Origin: an uncultured Planctomycetaceae bacterium
GTDB lineage: Bacteria > Planctomycetota > Planctomycetia > Pirellulales > UBA1268
Direction of reading: 5' to 3'
Assembly: GCA_903949225.1 (NCBI GenBank)
Contig: CAJAYZ010000369.1
Location: 1 to 11,415 of the forward strand
DNA: 11,415 nt
Positions 1 through 7,475 of this stretch are shown here, piece by piece. Within the stretch, counting starts at the first letter, position 1. Every line of letters begins with the position of its first letter. The notes below the pieces were generated by a model. The model did no database searches, was not told the DNA's origin, and was given only the letters and a program-made list of their open reading frames with translations. Position numbers and translations under genes: made by a program.

Positions 1-377
1 CACATGAGGATGTGGAGCACGCCCGGCAGCTCCGAAAGCCAGCGCACCCGCGGCATCCCGGAGATCTGCTCGGCCCGTTCCTTCGTGAGCTTCTCCCCTT
101 CCCAGATGGCGAGGTGTTCGTTCGGCTGGCGGAGGAAGAGCATCTCCCGCTGGGCCGGATCGGTGGCCTGCGGCGCGAGGACGAGGACGCTCTCCTCCTG
201 CTCGATCCCGGTCAGATGGAAGAGGTCGGCGGCCGGATAGATCGGGAAGGTGCCGTCGCCGGTCTGCGGGAGGATGTCAGCGGCGTGGACGATCGCGATC
301 GAGCGCGGCGGGAGTTGGCCCACGAGCTGACGGCGATGGGAGACGAACAGGGCGTTGTCGATCGGGGCGTGCCGCAT
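1..377 (-). CDS. pepP: Xaa-Pro aminopeptidase (aminopeptidase P), N-terminal part
   Basis: Partial gene; only the first ~125 residues lie in the window and the reading frame is open to the left edge. I translated it by hand. The sequence matches the aminopeptidase P N-terminal (AMP_N) domain: a HRRQLVGQLPPRSIAIVHAA start, then YPAADLFHLTGIEQEESVLVL, which corresponds to the Q/D-x-DFxYFTG-hydrophobic-E region of E. coli PepP, then a FLRQPNEHLAIWEG segment. The family removes N-terminal residues that precede proline, using a dinuclear metal centre in the C-terminal pita-bread domain, which lies outside the window, so catalytic residues cannot be checked. The ATG at 375-377 is chosen because GAGGAG (383-388) sits 5 bases upstream as a good ribosome binding site. 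The enzyme is normally cytoplasmic. Nothing links it functionally to the cellulase region. Confidence 0.8.
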   Translation of the reverse strand, partial: MRHAPIDNALFVSHRRQLVGQLPPRSIAIVHAADILPQTGDGTFPIYPAADLFHLTGIEQEESVLVLAPQATDPAQREMLFLRQPNEHLAIWEGEKLTKERAEQISGMPRVRWLSELPGVLHILM

Positions 378-735
378 GGCTTCTCCTCGGGCGTGTCGCG
401 CCCGCACCGGACTCGGTGCGGGGGGATGAAAATCGTACCCGCCGGGGCGGGCGTCTGTCGCCGGCCTCGGACGATGCATGACCCACAGGCCCGCTCCTGG
501 GACCTATGGCGTCAAACGTGCGCTTCGGGGTCGCCGGTGCCCCGTCGCCGGACGTTCGCCTCGGCCATCCATGGCCTCGGCTCTCTCCGCGCCGCTTGCG
601 CTTTCGCCCTCCGGGCTTCGCTGACCGGCGAGGCCGGCTCTCGGAGCACCGGCGACCCCTCGCTTGTCAGCGTTTGGGCGTGGGGCGTCGTTGGTGCGCG
701 GAGGCGGCGACGAGCAGCTTCGCTGCCGATCCAGC
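378..735. other. gene-free stretch containing a large inverted repeat
   Basis: No convincing gene on either strand. It should hold the promoter of the aminopeptidase gene, which is read leftwards from 377, and the 3' end of the upstream membrane-protein transcript. I could not pick out a convincing -35/-10 pair. A short hairpin GCAGC-TTC-GCTGC at 714-726 lies just behind the membrane-protein stop codon but has no T-run. The main content is the inverted repeat listed separately at 513-676. Confidence 0.6.
513..676. repeat. interrupted inverted repeat, possible dispersed element or structured RNA
   Basis: The 14 bases at 527-540 (GGGGTCGCCGGTGC) are the exact reverse complement of 646-659. Outside them CAAACG (513-518) pairs with CGTTTG (671-676), so the arms extend, imperfectly, to a ~164-base element. 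Smaller stems lie inside: GGCCAT-CC-ATGGCC (563-576), GCCC-TCC-GGGC (606-616) and CCGG-CGAGG-CCGG (about 625-637). This organisation fits a dispersed non-autonomous repeat or a folded RNA rather than a terminator. No protein-coding evidence is seen. Copy number in the genome is unknown. Confidence 0.5.
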
Positions 736-1209
736 CTAGCGATAGGCCCGCGGGCCGAAGGGCTGCGTGGCCTGCTGCTGGGGTGCCGGCTGTTGATTGC
801 CCTGGTACTGCTGCTGGTATTGTGGCTGCGGCTGGGGTTGGTATTGGGGCTGGTACTGCTGCTGCGGCGCCGGCTGCCACGACTGCGGCTGCTGTTCGTA
901 GGCCGGCTGCGGGGAGGTTGCCCCCTGCTGCTGCTGGCTGGTGTATTCCTGCGCGGCGCGGCGCGCCTCACTCTCGACCCGCTGGCCAACCTGCTGGCCG
1001 ACGACCATCGCCCGGGCGCGGTCGAAGTTCACCGACGGAATGCCGTTGTTCCAGCTGATCGTGAGGACACCCGTGGCGAGGAGGAACGGCACGAGGAGAA
1101 TGAACAGCCGCGAGCCCCAGCGCGTGCCGATGACCTTGGCCACTGGTGCCGGCAGCACCGGCGAGGCGAGGCCCACGGCCCGCTGGGCGTATGTCTTCTT
1201 CTTGCTCAC
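736..1209 (-). CDS. hypothetical single-pass membrane protein with Gln/Pro-rich tail
   Basis: 157 residues, function not recognised. A basic N-terminus (MSKKKTYAQR) is followed by one hydrophobic segment at about residues 34-53 (RLFILLVPFLLATGVLTISW). Next comes a short ordered stretch (NFDRARAMVVGQQVGQRVESEARRA, split here only by description, residues ~62-86), then a low-complexity tail of Gln, Pro and Tyr (about 91-150) with YQPQ-like repeats. A positively charged start before the membrane segment suggests the tail lies outside the cytoplasm, but this is an inference. The GTG start at 1207-1209 is preferred over the longer open frame reaching 1323. AGGAGG stands 5 bases upstream of it, and the extension has no protein-like features. 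The gene is separated from the cellulase gene by a strong terminator, so it is probably transcribed alone. Confidence 0.65.
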   Translation of the reverse strand: MSKKKTYAQRAVGLASPVLPAPVAKVIGTRWGSRLFILLVPFLLATGVLTISWNNGIPSVNFDRARAMVVGQQVGQRVESEARRAAQEYTSQQQQGATSPQPAYEQQPQSWQPAPQQQYQPQYQPQPQPQYQQQYQGNQQPAPQQQATQPFGPRAYR

Positions 1210-1214
1210 GGCAC

Positions 1215-1220
1215 CCTCCT
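1215..1220 (-). promoter_or_regulatory. ribosome binding site fixing the GTG start of the membrane protein
   Basis: AGGAGG on the minus strand, 5 bases before the GTG at 1209. A perfect Shine-Dalgarno core here decides in favour of the short form of the protein. Confidence 0.7.
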
Positions 1221-1360
1221 GGAAAGAACCCTCTCCCGTCGGCGAACGAGGTGTCTTGTAGGATCGGCAGAGGATCGGCGTCCAGTGGAGCCGCTCGCAG
1301 GAACGCGGCAGGCGCCGGTCCATCTGCCCCAGCTTTTGCAGCTTGCCGGGGCGAAACGAA

Positions 1361-1394
1361 GCCGCGGGATCTGCCCCTCGGCAGACCCCGCGGC
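1361..1394 (-). terminator. intrinsic-type terminator hairpin behind the cellulase gene
   Basis: Two 15-base arms (1361-1375 and 1380-1394) pair with a single mismatch around a 4-base loop. The stem is very GC-rich. Read on the minus strand it starts 52 bases after the stop codon of the giant glycoside hydrolase and is followed by a modest T-rich stretch (TTCGTTTC). The other side has no T-run, so it should act mainly on the cellulase transcript. The short tail keeps the confidence moderate. Confidence 0.6.
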
Positions 1395-1446
1395 GCTCCG
1401 CTGTCAGGTCGATCCTTTTTCAGCCCATGGCCTTGGCCGGCGTCGG

Positions 1447-4400
1447 CTACGCGACCAGGCGGCCGTTGACCTTCTTGTTGGTCGGCAGCTCGCCGGCGAT
1501 GCCGTCGACTTGGAAGCCGAACGAAATCTCGGCCCCTGCGGCGATCGTCCCATTCCAGGTGGCATTCCGGATCACGTAGCGGGTGCCGACGTGGCTGACG
1601 ATCACCGCATTCCAGATGTTGACGATGTTCGCCTTCATGTCGAACTCCATCGTCCAGCCGCTGATCGCCGCCGTGCCGGTGTTCTTGATCTTCAGGTCAC
1701 CGACGAAGCCGGTGTTCCACGCACTCGTCTGCGTGTAGGTGACGGCAATGCCGCTGGTCGGCGTTGGCGTAGTGGGCGTCGTTGGGGTGGTGGGCGTCGT
1801 TGGCGTGGTGGGCGTCACAGGTGTCAGCGAGCCGGTCGGGATCTGGCCGAAGACGAGCTTGCCGACTTCGTAGACCGGCATGAACGTCGTCTTCACCGGG
1901 GCCGTGCGATCGGTGGCGATCCCCTGGTATGACCAATCATTGAGGGCGCTCCAGGCGGAGGCCGGTAGGCCGGGCCGCAGGCCGACGCGGAATTGTGCCT
2001 CCCGCCAGAAGGAGCTTCCCGTCCCCGGGCCGATTGCCGTGCCGGTGAAGTCGACCGTCACGACATAGATCCCCTTGGCGGCATCCCACGCCTGGAGGCC
2101 GCTGACCGCGGCCCCCTGCGCGAAGTTGCTCGTCACCTGCACATCGGCGGCCGTGAAGCCCGCGGCCTTCACCTCGGAGATGTCGAGGAAATACCGGAAC
2201 GAGAGATTCGACGACATCCGCGCCGGCCAGGCCGACTGGTTGTTGAGGATCGCCCGAATCTCGGTGAAGCCGCTCCCGGCCGTGTTCACCGCCGCCTGGA
2301 CGAAAAACTCATTGGTGGGAATCTCCGCCGGCGGCATCGTCGCCACCGTCTTCCCGCCAAACTCCGTGAAGAGCCTCGCCACGGCCCCCTGGAAGGCGGC
2401 GTTGTAGTCGAGGGCGACCTCGTTGCCGATGTAATTGCCCCGCGAATCGACATAGTCGCTGTCGCTGGCACTCTGCGGGCCGCCGACGAGCGCGCCGTAG
2501 AGGATGTGGCGGTTGTTGCCCGGGGCGTTGACGTTGCCGTCGACCACGCCGCTCGCTCCGCGATGATGCGGATTGAGCGGCGGGTTGGTCCCGAAGCCGA
2601 CGACGTAGCTCCGCCCCTGCGGAGTGTCGCCGAGCATGTAGTTGATCTGCCGGACGGCGAAGTCGTGGTAGCGGCCCCCCTTGTCGCCGACGGTGTCGCT
2701 GTAGACGAGCGCCAGGAACGACGTGTTGGCGGAATAGCGCAGCGAGCCCCACGTGTCGAGGAACGCCAGGCCGCCGGCGGTGTATTTGACCCTTCCACTC
2801 GAATTGCCGACCGTCCAGAAGTCGAGCCAGCGCTCGGCATCGGCCTTGTAGACCGCCTTGCCGGTCGCCTGCGCGAGGAGCACGGCCGTGCCGTAGGTCT
2901 TATCGTCCCACGACTGTGTCCACTGCAGTTGCTGGCCGGCGAGACTGGCGGCGTAGATCGACTCCGCCTTAGCCAGATACGTGGCGTCGCCGGTCGCCTT
3001 GAAGAGCCACGTCGCCCCCCAGGCCAGCTCGTCGTTGAAGCCACTGAAGGAGTTGTAGTAGGCGGCCGCGTCGGGAATGCTGTCCGAGTATTTTCCCCGA
3101 TAGCTGTCGGCGAAGGTGAACAGCTCGCGGGCGTGCCGGAGGAGCAAGTCGGCGTACACCGCATCCGTCGGCCGGAACACGATCGAGGCCGCGGCCAGCG
3201 CCGCCGCCGCTTCTCCTGCCGCATCGGAGCCGGGGCGCGTGGGATCGAGCTTGTAAGCCGGCCGGCCCATCGTCATCACTTCGGGCGCCCCCCAGAAGGC
3301 ATGGTCGGCGCTGCCGTTGCCGACCTGGGCGTAGAACACATTCGGCGACGGGTGCGCCTTGACGAGCCAGTCGGTGCCCCACTTGAGGGCGTCGAGCATC
3401 TGCGGCAGCAGGCCGCTGGTGGCGTAGGCATCGCGGTACTGCACGACGCCGAGGCCGAGGAGCGTCATCGACGACGCCATCGGCAGGGCAAACTTCACAT
3501 GGTCGCCGGCATCGTAATAGCCGCCGGTCAGATCGACCCCCACATCCGCGCCGTCGGTGAGCGCCGAGTCGCCCCGCCAGTTGAGCGGGAAGTTGGCGGG
3601 CAGGTCGCCCGATCGCTGGGCATCGTAGAACAGCAGCGACTTCTGCAGGACGTCGGCGTAGTTGTAGGTGCCGGCCTTGGCGGCATCGTCGTTGACGATC
3701 GTGCCGGTGCCGGTGTCGCTGCCGGCGAGGATCGTGGCCGCAAGCGCCGTGCCGAGCCTCACGATCAGCGTCTCATCCGACTCGACCGCCGTGTCGCTGT
3801 TGACGACGACGGAGATGGTCTTCGACAACTCGCCGGGGGCGAAGGTGAGCGTGCCACTGGTGGCCGTGTAATCCGTGCCGGCGATCGCGGTGCCGTTGGC
3901 GGTCGAATACTGCACCGTGACCGGCTGGGTGGAGGCGGCGGAGAGGCGGACCGTGAACGGCAGCAGCGCCGTGCCGGTGTTCCCCTCGTTCACCCGGGCG
4001 CTCGAGACGCTCAGGGTCGGGAGCGTGGGCGGGGGGGGTGTCGTTGGTGTGACAGGTGTCGTTGGTGTGACAGGTGTCGTTGGTGTCGTTGGGGTGACTG
4101 GCGCCGTGTCGTCGTTGAGTATCGTGCCTGTGGCTGTGGTCTTCACGAGTGTGGCATTCGTCGGGGCGCTCAATTTCAGTAACAGCGTCTCGTTCGCTTC
4201 GGCCGTCGAGTCGCGGTTGACGAGCACCGTCACGGTCTTCTGCGTTTCTCCGGGGGCGAAGGTGAGCGTGCCGGAAGAGGCTGTGTAGTCGCTCCCCACC
4301 AGCGCCGTGCCGTCGGCCGTGGCGTAGGAGACGGTGACCGGCTGCGTGCTCGCTGCCGAGAGCGAGACGGCGAACGTCAGCGGCGTCGTGGCGATCGTGC

Positions 4401-7095
4401 CCCCCGTGGCTGCCACGGCGGGAAATTGAAACTGCACGGCCTTGAGCGGATCGGTCTTGGCGGTGTTCACGGTCTTCCAGTCGCTGGCGAGGATTCCGCC
4501 GGTGTCGCCCGAGTTCGGATTCCACGACCAGTATGTCCAGCTGATGCCTTGCTGGCCGGCAGCCAAGTCGCTCGTGCCATTGCCGTCGAGATCCCCCTTG
4601 AGATAGCTCACCATCTTCGCGTACCAGGCCTGATCGCTCGCCGTGGCGAGGTTGCTGCCAAACTCGCCGAGGAGCACAGGCGCCGTGCCGGTGCGGAACA
4701 GATAGCCCCAGTTCTTATCCCACACCGCCGGCAGGTTGTTGGGGTAGGTCGGGTCGCTGAAGTAGGTCTGTGCATAGACGCTTGCCGGATAGTCGTGCGC
4801 CGAATAGACGAGCCGGCCGGGCGTGGTGAGCCGCACAGGGGCCGCGCCGGCATTGGAGAGATTCCCTCCCCACCAATAGCTTCCCGAAGAGGCAGTCTCG
4901 ATCCCCTCCACGATCACAAGCAAGGCAGGATTTGCGGCGAGCACGGCGTTCCCCCCGCGCTCCGCGGCCAGCCGCCAATCGTTGGCGCTGCCGTCGCCCC
5001 AGGTGGCCGGGCCGTGGGGCTCGTTGTGGAGATCGATGCCGATCACCGTCGCGTTGCCGGCGTAGCGCGAGGCGAGCATCGAGAGATTCTTGATCCACGT
5101 GCTTTCGGGATAGGCCGTCGTGTACCACAGGCCGGAGGCGTTGGCGCTGTTGCCGGCGTCGGAGCGGTGGTGATCGAGGATGATCTTCATCCCGATCTGG
5201 CCGGCATAACCGACGATCTTGTCCATCAGCTGCTGGCCATTGAGCCCCTGGAGATCGGGATTCTTGAAAAAGTCGATGCTGTTGGGCTTGCTGCCAGAAT
5301 CGAAGAGCTGGTCGCTGTACGGCAGGCGGATCGTGTTGAAGCCGAGCGACTTCATCTGATCCATCATCTCCTTGTAGCCGCGGGTCCAGAGGCCGTGGGG
5401 GGCGAAGTTCGTCGTCTCAAATCCGAACCAGTTCACGCCGGCGATCCGCACCGGATTGTTATTGGCGTCGAGGATCTGGTTGCCGGAAGTGTGGAGGTAG
5501 CCCGAGGCCACGGCGGCCTGCGGATTGCCCTCGGTGACGGAGACGTCGCCGATGCTGATCCCGGGGAGCGTGGTGACGGGCGGAGTGACGGGCGGAGTGA
5601 CGGTCGTGGCGCCCGCGATCACCGGATCACTGCCGTAGTCGCCCCACGTGGTGCTGAAGCCCCCCTTCGCCATCGTCGGGATGCCCGTATGGAAGTTGGA
5701 CAGCTGGCCAGCGGCTCCCGGGTTGTCGCGGTTGAGCGACCACATGGAGAGCATTCCCAGCCCCTTGGCGCGGGCGAAGACCTCGAGGCGATCCGCGTCG
5801 GCCAGGGTAAACACCTCCGTGGTGATATCGTTGACGCCCAGCATCGGCGTCACGCCGAGTTGGTTCCAGCCAAAAGACTGGCCCTGGCTGGCGAACAGGC
5901 TCGTCATCTGCGCGAAGGTGGCGTTGGCTGCGTCGATGGCGTACTCGCCCATCGACTTGAGCTGCGGAGGCGCGGCGCTGTCGCCGTAGTCCATCGCCAT
6001 CACGTTCACCCCATCGACCTTCACGCCGGCCACCAGGGCGGCCTTCACGACGTTCAGGCCATCCTGCGTGAGCCCCTGGGGCAGGACGGGCAGCGTCAGC
6101 CACACTCCGAGCTCAGGACGGGTCTTCTGCACCAGGGCGATGGCGTCCATCTGGAGCTTGATCGTCTGGGTTTCGGCGACGGCGGCTCCCTCGATGTCGA
6201 AGTCGAGTTTCTTCAGCTTCAAGGTATCGACCATGTCGCCGTAGGCCGTCGCCAAGCTCTGGGAGCCCAGGCCACGTTGGGCGTATGCCTGCGCCAGGCT
6301 CTGCCCCGCCGCACCCCCCAACGACACCATCACATCGCCGCCGGCTGCCCGCAGCGCGTTGATCTCCCCTTGGATGGCGAGGGCCTGCTCGTTCGTGCTC
6401 CCGGGCGTGAGCACGTCGTACCCGGCCCACCCCAGCTTGCCGGTGGGGGTGGCCTGCATGAATCCCAGCGTCAGGAGCCCGACGCCGTATTGCCGAGCCA
6501 GGCCGTCGAGGTCTGGCACCGGATACTGCCCCATATCGACGTAGGGAGCGAAGAACTGCTCCTTCCACAGGTCGACGCCCGGCGTCGCTGGCGTTGTGGT
6601 CGGTGGCGTGATCGGCGTCGTCGGCGGCGTAGTCGGCGTCGTTGTCGGCGTGGTTGTGGCACCAGTGGCCGTGAGGACGAAGCCGGAAGGCGCGTCGGTG
6701 CCGGCTCCGGCGGTGAAGCCGACGCCCTGCACCTCACCCACCGCGAGCGTGCCATCCCAGGCGGGCCCCTTGATGACGTACTGCGAGCCTGTGCGACTGA
6801 CGATCTGGGCGTTCCAGATGTCGTTGATCGTGCGGTTGTAGTTGAAGGAGAGTTGCCAATCGGTGAGCGTCGCCTTCGTGTCGTTGGTGAGCGTCAACTC
6901 CCCCTGGAGCCCCGAACCCCAGTCATTCACGGTGGCATAGCCGACGGCGAACGCGAGCCGTTTCTCGAGCTCATCGAAGGTGGCAAGCGCCGGCCGGTCG
7001 CGGTGCCGTCGACTGGGCTTGGAAGGGGCGCGATCGGCGAAGAGTGAGCGGGTGAGGCGGCGGCCGAGATTGTGGACATGATGGCGCGGGTTCAT
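1447..7095 (-). CDS. secreted multi-catalytic cellulase: CBM2-GH18-GH5-Calx-beta-GH9-CBM3c-CBM2
   Basis: 1882 residues. Modules in order: Arg-rich leader with FDELEKRLAF (1-50, resembling planctomycete LEPR-XLL leaders); cellulose-binding CBM2 (51-145); Thr/Pro linker; GH18 chitinase-type barrel (~173-495) with DFDIEG (D298, D300, catalytic E302), MAMDYG (366-371) and W452; first strand of a Calx-beta domain (513-524, VTEGN); GH5 endoglucanase (~530-895) with NEP (acid/base E692) and LLGEFG (nucleophile E811); remainder of that Calx-beta domain (~901-996); Thr/Pro linker; second Calx-beta (1027-1137); GH9 (~1143-1583) with DAGDH (D1195, D1198), NPHHR (1508-1512) and acid E1559; CBM3c (~1594-1750), the usual partner of processive GH9 enzymes; Thr/Pro linker; CBM2 (1783-1882). 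Role: extracellular breakdown of crystalline cellulose, perhaps with a chitin-like polymer as well. The start is ATG 7095 (weak AGGTG four bases upstream) rather than 7350: the 85-residue extension looks like non-coding DNA. No classical hydrophobic signal peptide, dockerin or anchor is visible. Module calls are firm; actual substrates are inferred. Confidence 0.93.
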   Translation of the reverse strand: MNPRHHVHNLGRRLTRSLFADRAPSKPSRRHRDRPALATFDELEKRLAFAVGYATVNDWGSGLQGELTLTNDTKATLTDWQLSFNYNRTINDIWNAQIVSRTGSQYVIKGPAWDGTLAVGEVQGVGFTAGAGTDAPSGFVLTATGATTTPTTTPTTPPTTPITPPTTTPATPGVDLWKEQFFAPYVDMGQYPVPDLDGLARQYGVGLLTLGFMQATPTGKLGWAGYDVLTPGSTNEQALAIQGEINALRAAGGDVMVSLGGAAGQSLAQAYAQRGLGSQSLATAYGDMVDTLKLKKLDFDIEGAAVAETQTIKLQMDAIALVQKTRPELGVWLTLPVLPQGLTQDGLNVVKAALVAGVKVDGVNVMAMDYGDSAAPPQLKSMGEYAIDAANATFAQMTSLFASQGQSFGWNQLGVTPMLGVNDITTEVFTLADADRLEVFARAKGLGMLSMWSLNRDNPGAAGQLSNFHTGIPTMAKGGFSTTWGDYGSDPVIAGATTVTPPVTPPVTTLPGISIGDVSVTEGNPQAAVASGYLHTSGNQILDANNNPVRIAGVNWFGFETTNFAPHGLWTRGYKEMMDQMKSLGFNTIRLPYSDQLFDSGSKPNSIDFFKNPDLQGLNGQQLMDKIVGYAGQIGMKIILDHHRSDAGNSANASGLWYTTAYPESTWIKNLSMLASRYAGNATVIGIDLHNEPHGPATWGDGSANDWRLAAERGGNAVLAANPALLVIVEGIETASSGSYWWGGNLSNAGAAPVRLTTPGRLVYSAHDYPASVYAQTYFSDPTYPNNLPAVWDKNWGYLFRTGTAPVLLGEFGSNLATASDQAWYAKMVSYLKGDLDGNGTSDLAAGQQGISWTYWSWNPNSGDTGGILASDWKTVNTAKTDPLKAVQFQFPAVAATGGTIATTPLTFAVSLSAASTQPVTVSYATADGTALVGSDYTASSGTLTFAPGETQKTVTVLVNRDSTAEANETLLLKLSAPTNATLVKTTATGTILNDDTAPVTPTTPTTPVTPTTPVTPTTPPPPTLPTLSVSSARVNEGNTGTALLPFTVRLSAASTQPVTVQYSTANGTAIAGTDYTATSGTLTFAPGELSKTISVVVNSDTAVESDETLIVRLGTALAATILAGSDTGTGTIVNDDAAKAGTYNYADVLQKSLLFYDAQRSGDLPANFPLNWRGDSALTDGADVGVDLTGGYYDAGDHVKFALPMASSMTLLGLGVVQYRDAYATSGLLPQMLDALKWGTDWLVKAHPSPNVFYAQVGNGSADHAFWGAPEVMTMGRPAYKLDPTRPGSDAAGEAAAALAAASIVFRPTDAVYADLLLRHARELFTFADSYRGKYSDSIPDAAAYYNSFSGFNDELAWGATWLFKATGDATYLAKAESIYAASLAGQQLQWTQSWDDKTYGTAVLLAQATGKAVYKADAERWLDFWTVGNSSGRVKYTAGGLAFLDTWGSLRYSANTSFLALVYSDTVGDKGGRYHDFAVRQINYMLGDTPQGRSYVVGFGTNPPLNPHHRGASGVVDGNVNAPGNNRHILYGALVGGPQSASDSDYVDSRGNYIGNEVALDYNAAFQGAVARLFTEFGGKTVATMPPAEIPTNEFFVQAAVNTAGSGFTEIRAILNNQSAWPARMSSNLSFRYFLDISEVKAAGFTAADVQVTSNFAQGAAVSGLQAWDAAKGIYVVTVDFTGTAIGPGTGSSFWREAQFRVGLRPGLPASAWSALNDWSYQGIATDRTAPVKTTFMPVYEVGKLVFGQIPTGSLTPVTPTTPTTPTTPTTPTTPTPTSGIAVTYTQTSAWNTGFVGDLKIKNTGTAAISGWTMEFDMKANIVNIWNAVIVSHVGTRYVIRNATWNGTIAAGAEISFGFQVDGIAGELPTNKKVNGRLVA
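1756..1830 (-). repeat. Thr-Pro linker repeat before the C-terminal CBM2
   Basis: Encodes residues ~1756-1780, a run of TPT/TTP units built from near-identical 9-base steps (GGCGTCGTT-type on the plus strand). It is a flexible, probably glycosylated or protease-resistant linker. Such repeats are prone to length change by slippage. Confidence 0.8.
3685..4395 (-). repeat. two Calx-beta copies and the Thr-Pro linker between them
   Basis: Residues ~901-996 (4108-4395) and 1027-1137 (3685-4017) are related Calx-beta copies. Both contain LSAASTQPVTV, GSDYTA/GTDYTA, SGTLTFAPGE and a final NDD. At DNA level a 23-base stretch is identical at 3833-3855 and 4250-4272, indicating duplication or gene conversion. 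The linker between them (4018-4101) encodes TPTTPVTPTTP-type repeats with a 15-base period on the plus strand. Calx-beta domains commonly bind calcium and act as spacers in extracellular proteins. Confidence 0.8.
6580..6660 (-). repeat. Thr-Pro linker repeat between CBM2 and GH18
   Basis: Encodes residues 146-172, made only of Thr, Pro, Ala and one Ile in TTTP/TTPP steps, with a matching short-period DNA repeat. It joins the N-terminal CBM2 to the GH18 barrel. Confidence 0.8.
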
Positions 7096-7475
7096 GGAGC
7101 ACCTGGGATGAATGTGGGGAGAAGAGAGCCCCACGTGGCGGGTGGCGACTGCGTCGGGGCATGCGTGCCCCGGGCCTCGGCCGTGTTCACGTGCGGCAGG
7201 AAAAGAAGAAAAGCCGGAATCGATGGATCGCGTCTGCGGTGTCGGTCTGCCCCTGAAGGACCGACGCGGAGCGGCTTCGAAACCCCCTCTGCCCCGCGTC
7301 GCATTCTTCATGTCTGCGGCTCGGCAGACAAGAAATCGCCGCTGTATCAAGCGCGTGGCGATCAGCCGAGCGCAGATCGCCGGGCACCGAGCGCAGATGT
7401 GCGGGCAGCGGCCGGGCCAGGGCGGTCATCGCCTCGCAGGACAATTCCCGGATTCATGCGCTGTTCACGGAACGT
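7096..7475 (-). other. leader and control region of the cellulase gene
   Basis: 380 bases without a gene between the histidine-kinase stop and the cellulase ATG, both on the minus strand. It contains the phased TGAA(C/T) boxes at the kinase end, a 21-base tandem repeat, and a short palindrome (GGGGCA-TGCG-TGCCCC, 7156-7171) about 60 bases before the ATG that could fold in the mRNA leader. No terminator was found between kinase and cellulase, so read-through from the two-component operon is possible. I could not assign a convincing promoter. Confidence 0.6.
7366..7407. repeat. 21-base tandem repeat in the cellulase control region
   Basis: Positions 7366-7386 and 7387-7407 match at 18 of 21 bases. 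The first 12 bases (CCGAGCGCAGAT) and the last six (CGGGCA) are identical. A period of 21 bases is two turns of DNA, so both copies face the same side. This could be a pair of operator sites or a chance duplication; no cognate regulator is known. Confidence 0.5.

Noticed and set aside
1261..1279. GGATCGGC repeated twice at 11-base spacing upstream of the membrane-protein gene, as another regulator site
   Set aside because: Only two 8-base copies, unlike the TGAA(C/T) boxes; readily explained by chance in GC-rich DNA.
1756..1830. CRISPR-like or satellite array
   Set aside because: The short-period repeat is in frame and encodes a Thr-Pro linker; there are no spacers.
12..1932. Plus-strand open frames over the aminopeptidase, membrane-protein and cellulase 3' regions
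   Set aside because: They overlap better-supported minus-strand genes and show low-complexity Arg/Ala/Leu-rich sequence without motifs.
1993..7047. Very long plus-strand open frames (729 and 873 codons) opposite the cellulase gene
   Set aside because: They are complements of a strongly supported gene. Their proteins are rich in Arg, Gly, Val and His with no recognisable domain, as expected from high-GC codon bias.
7096..7350. Longer start of the cellulase gene with 85 extra residues
   Set aside because: The extension is Arg/Pro-rich and unlike a leader. The ATG at 7095 has an acceptable ribosome binding site and gives the LEPR-XLL-like leader directly.
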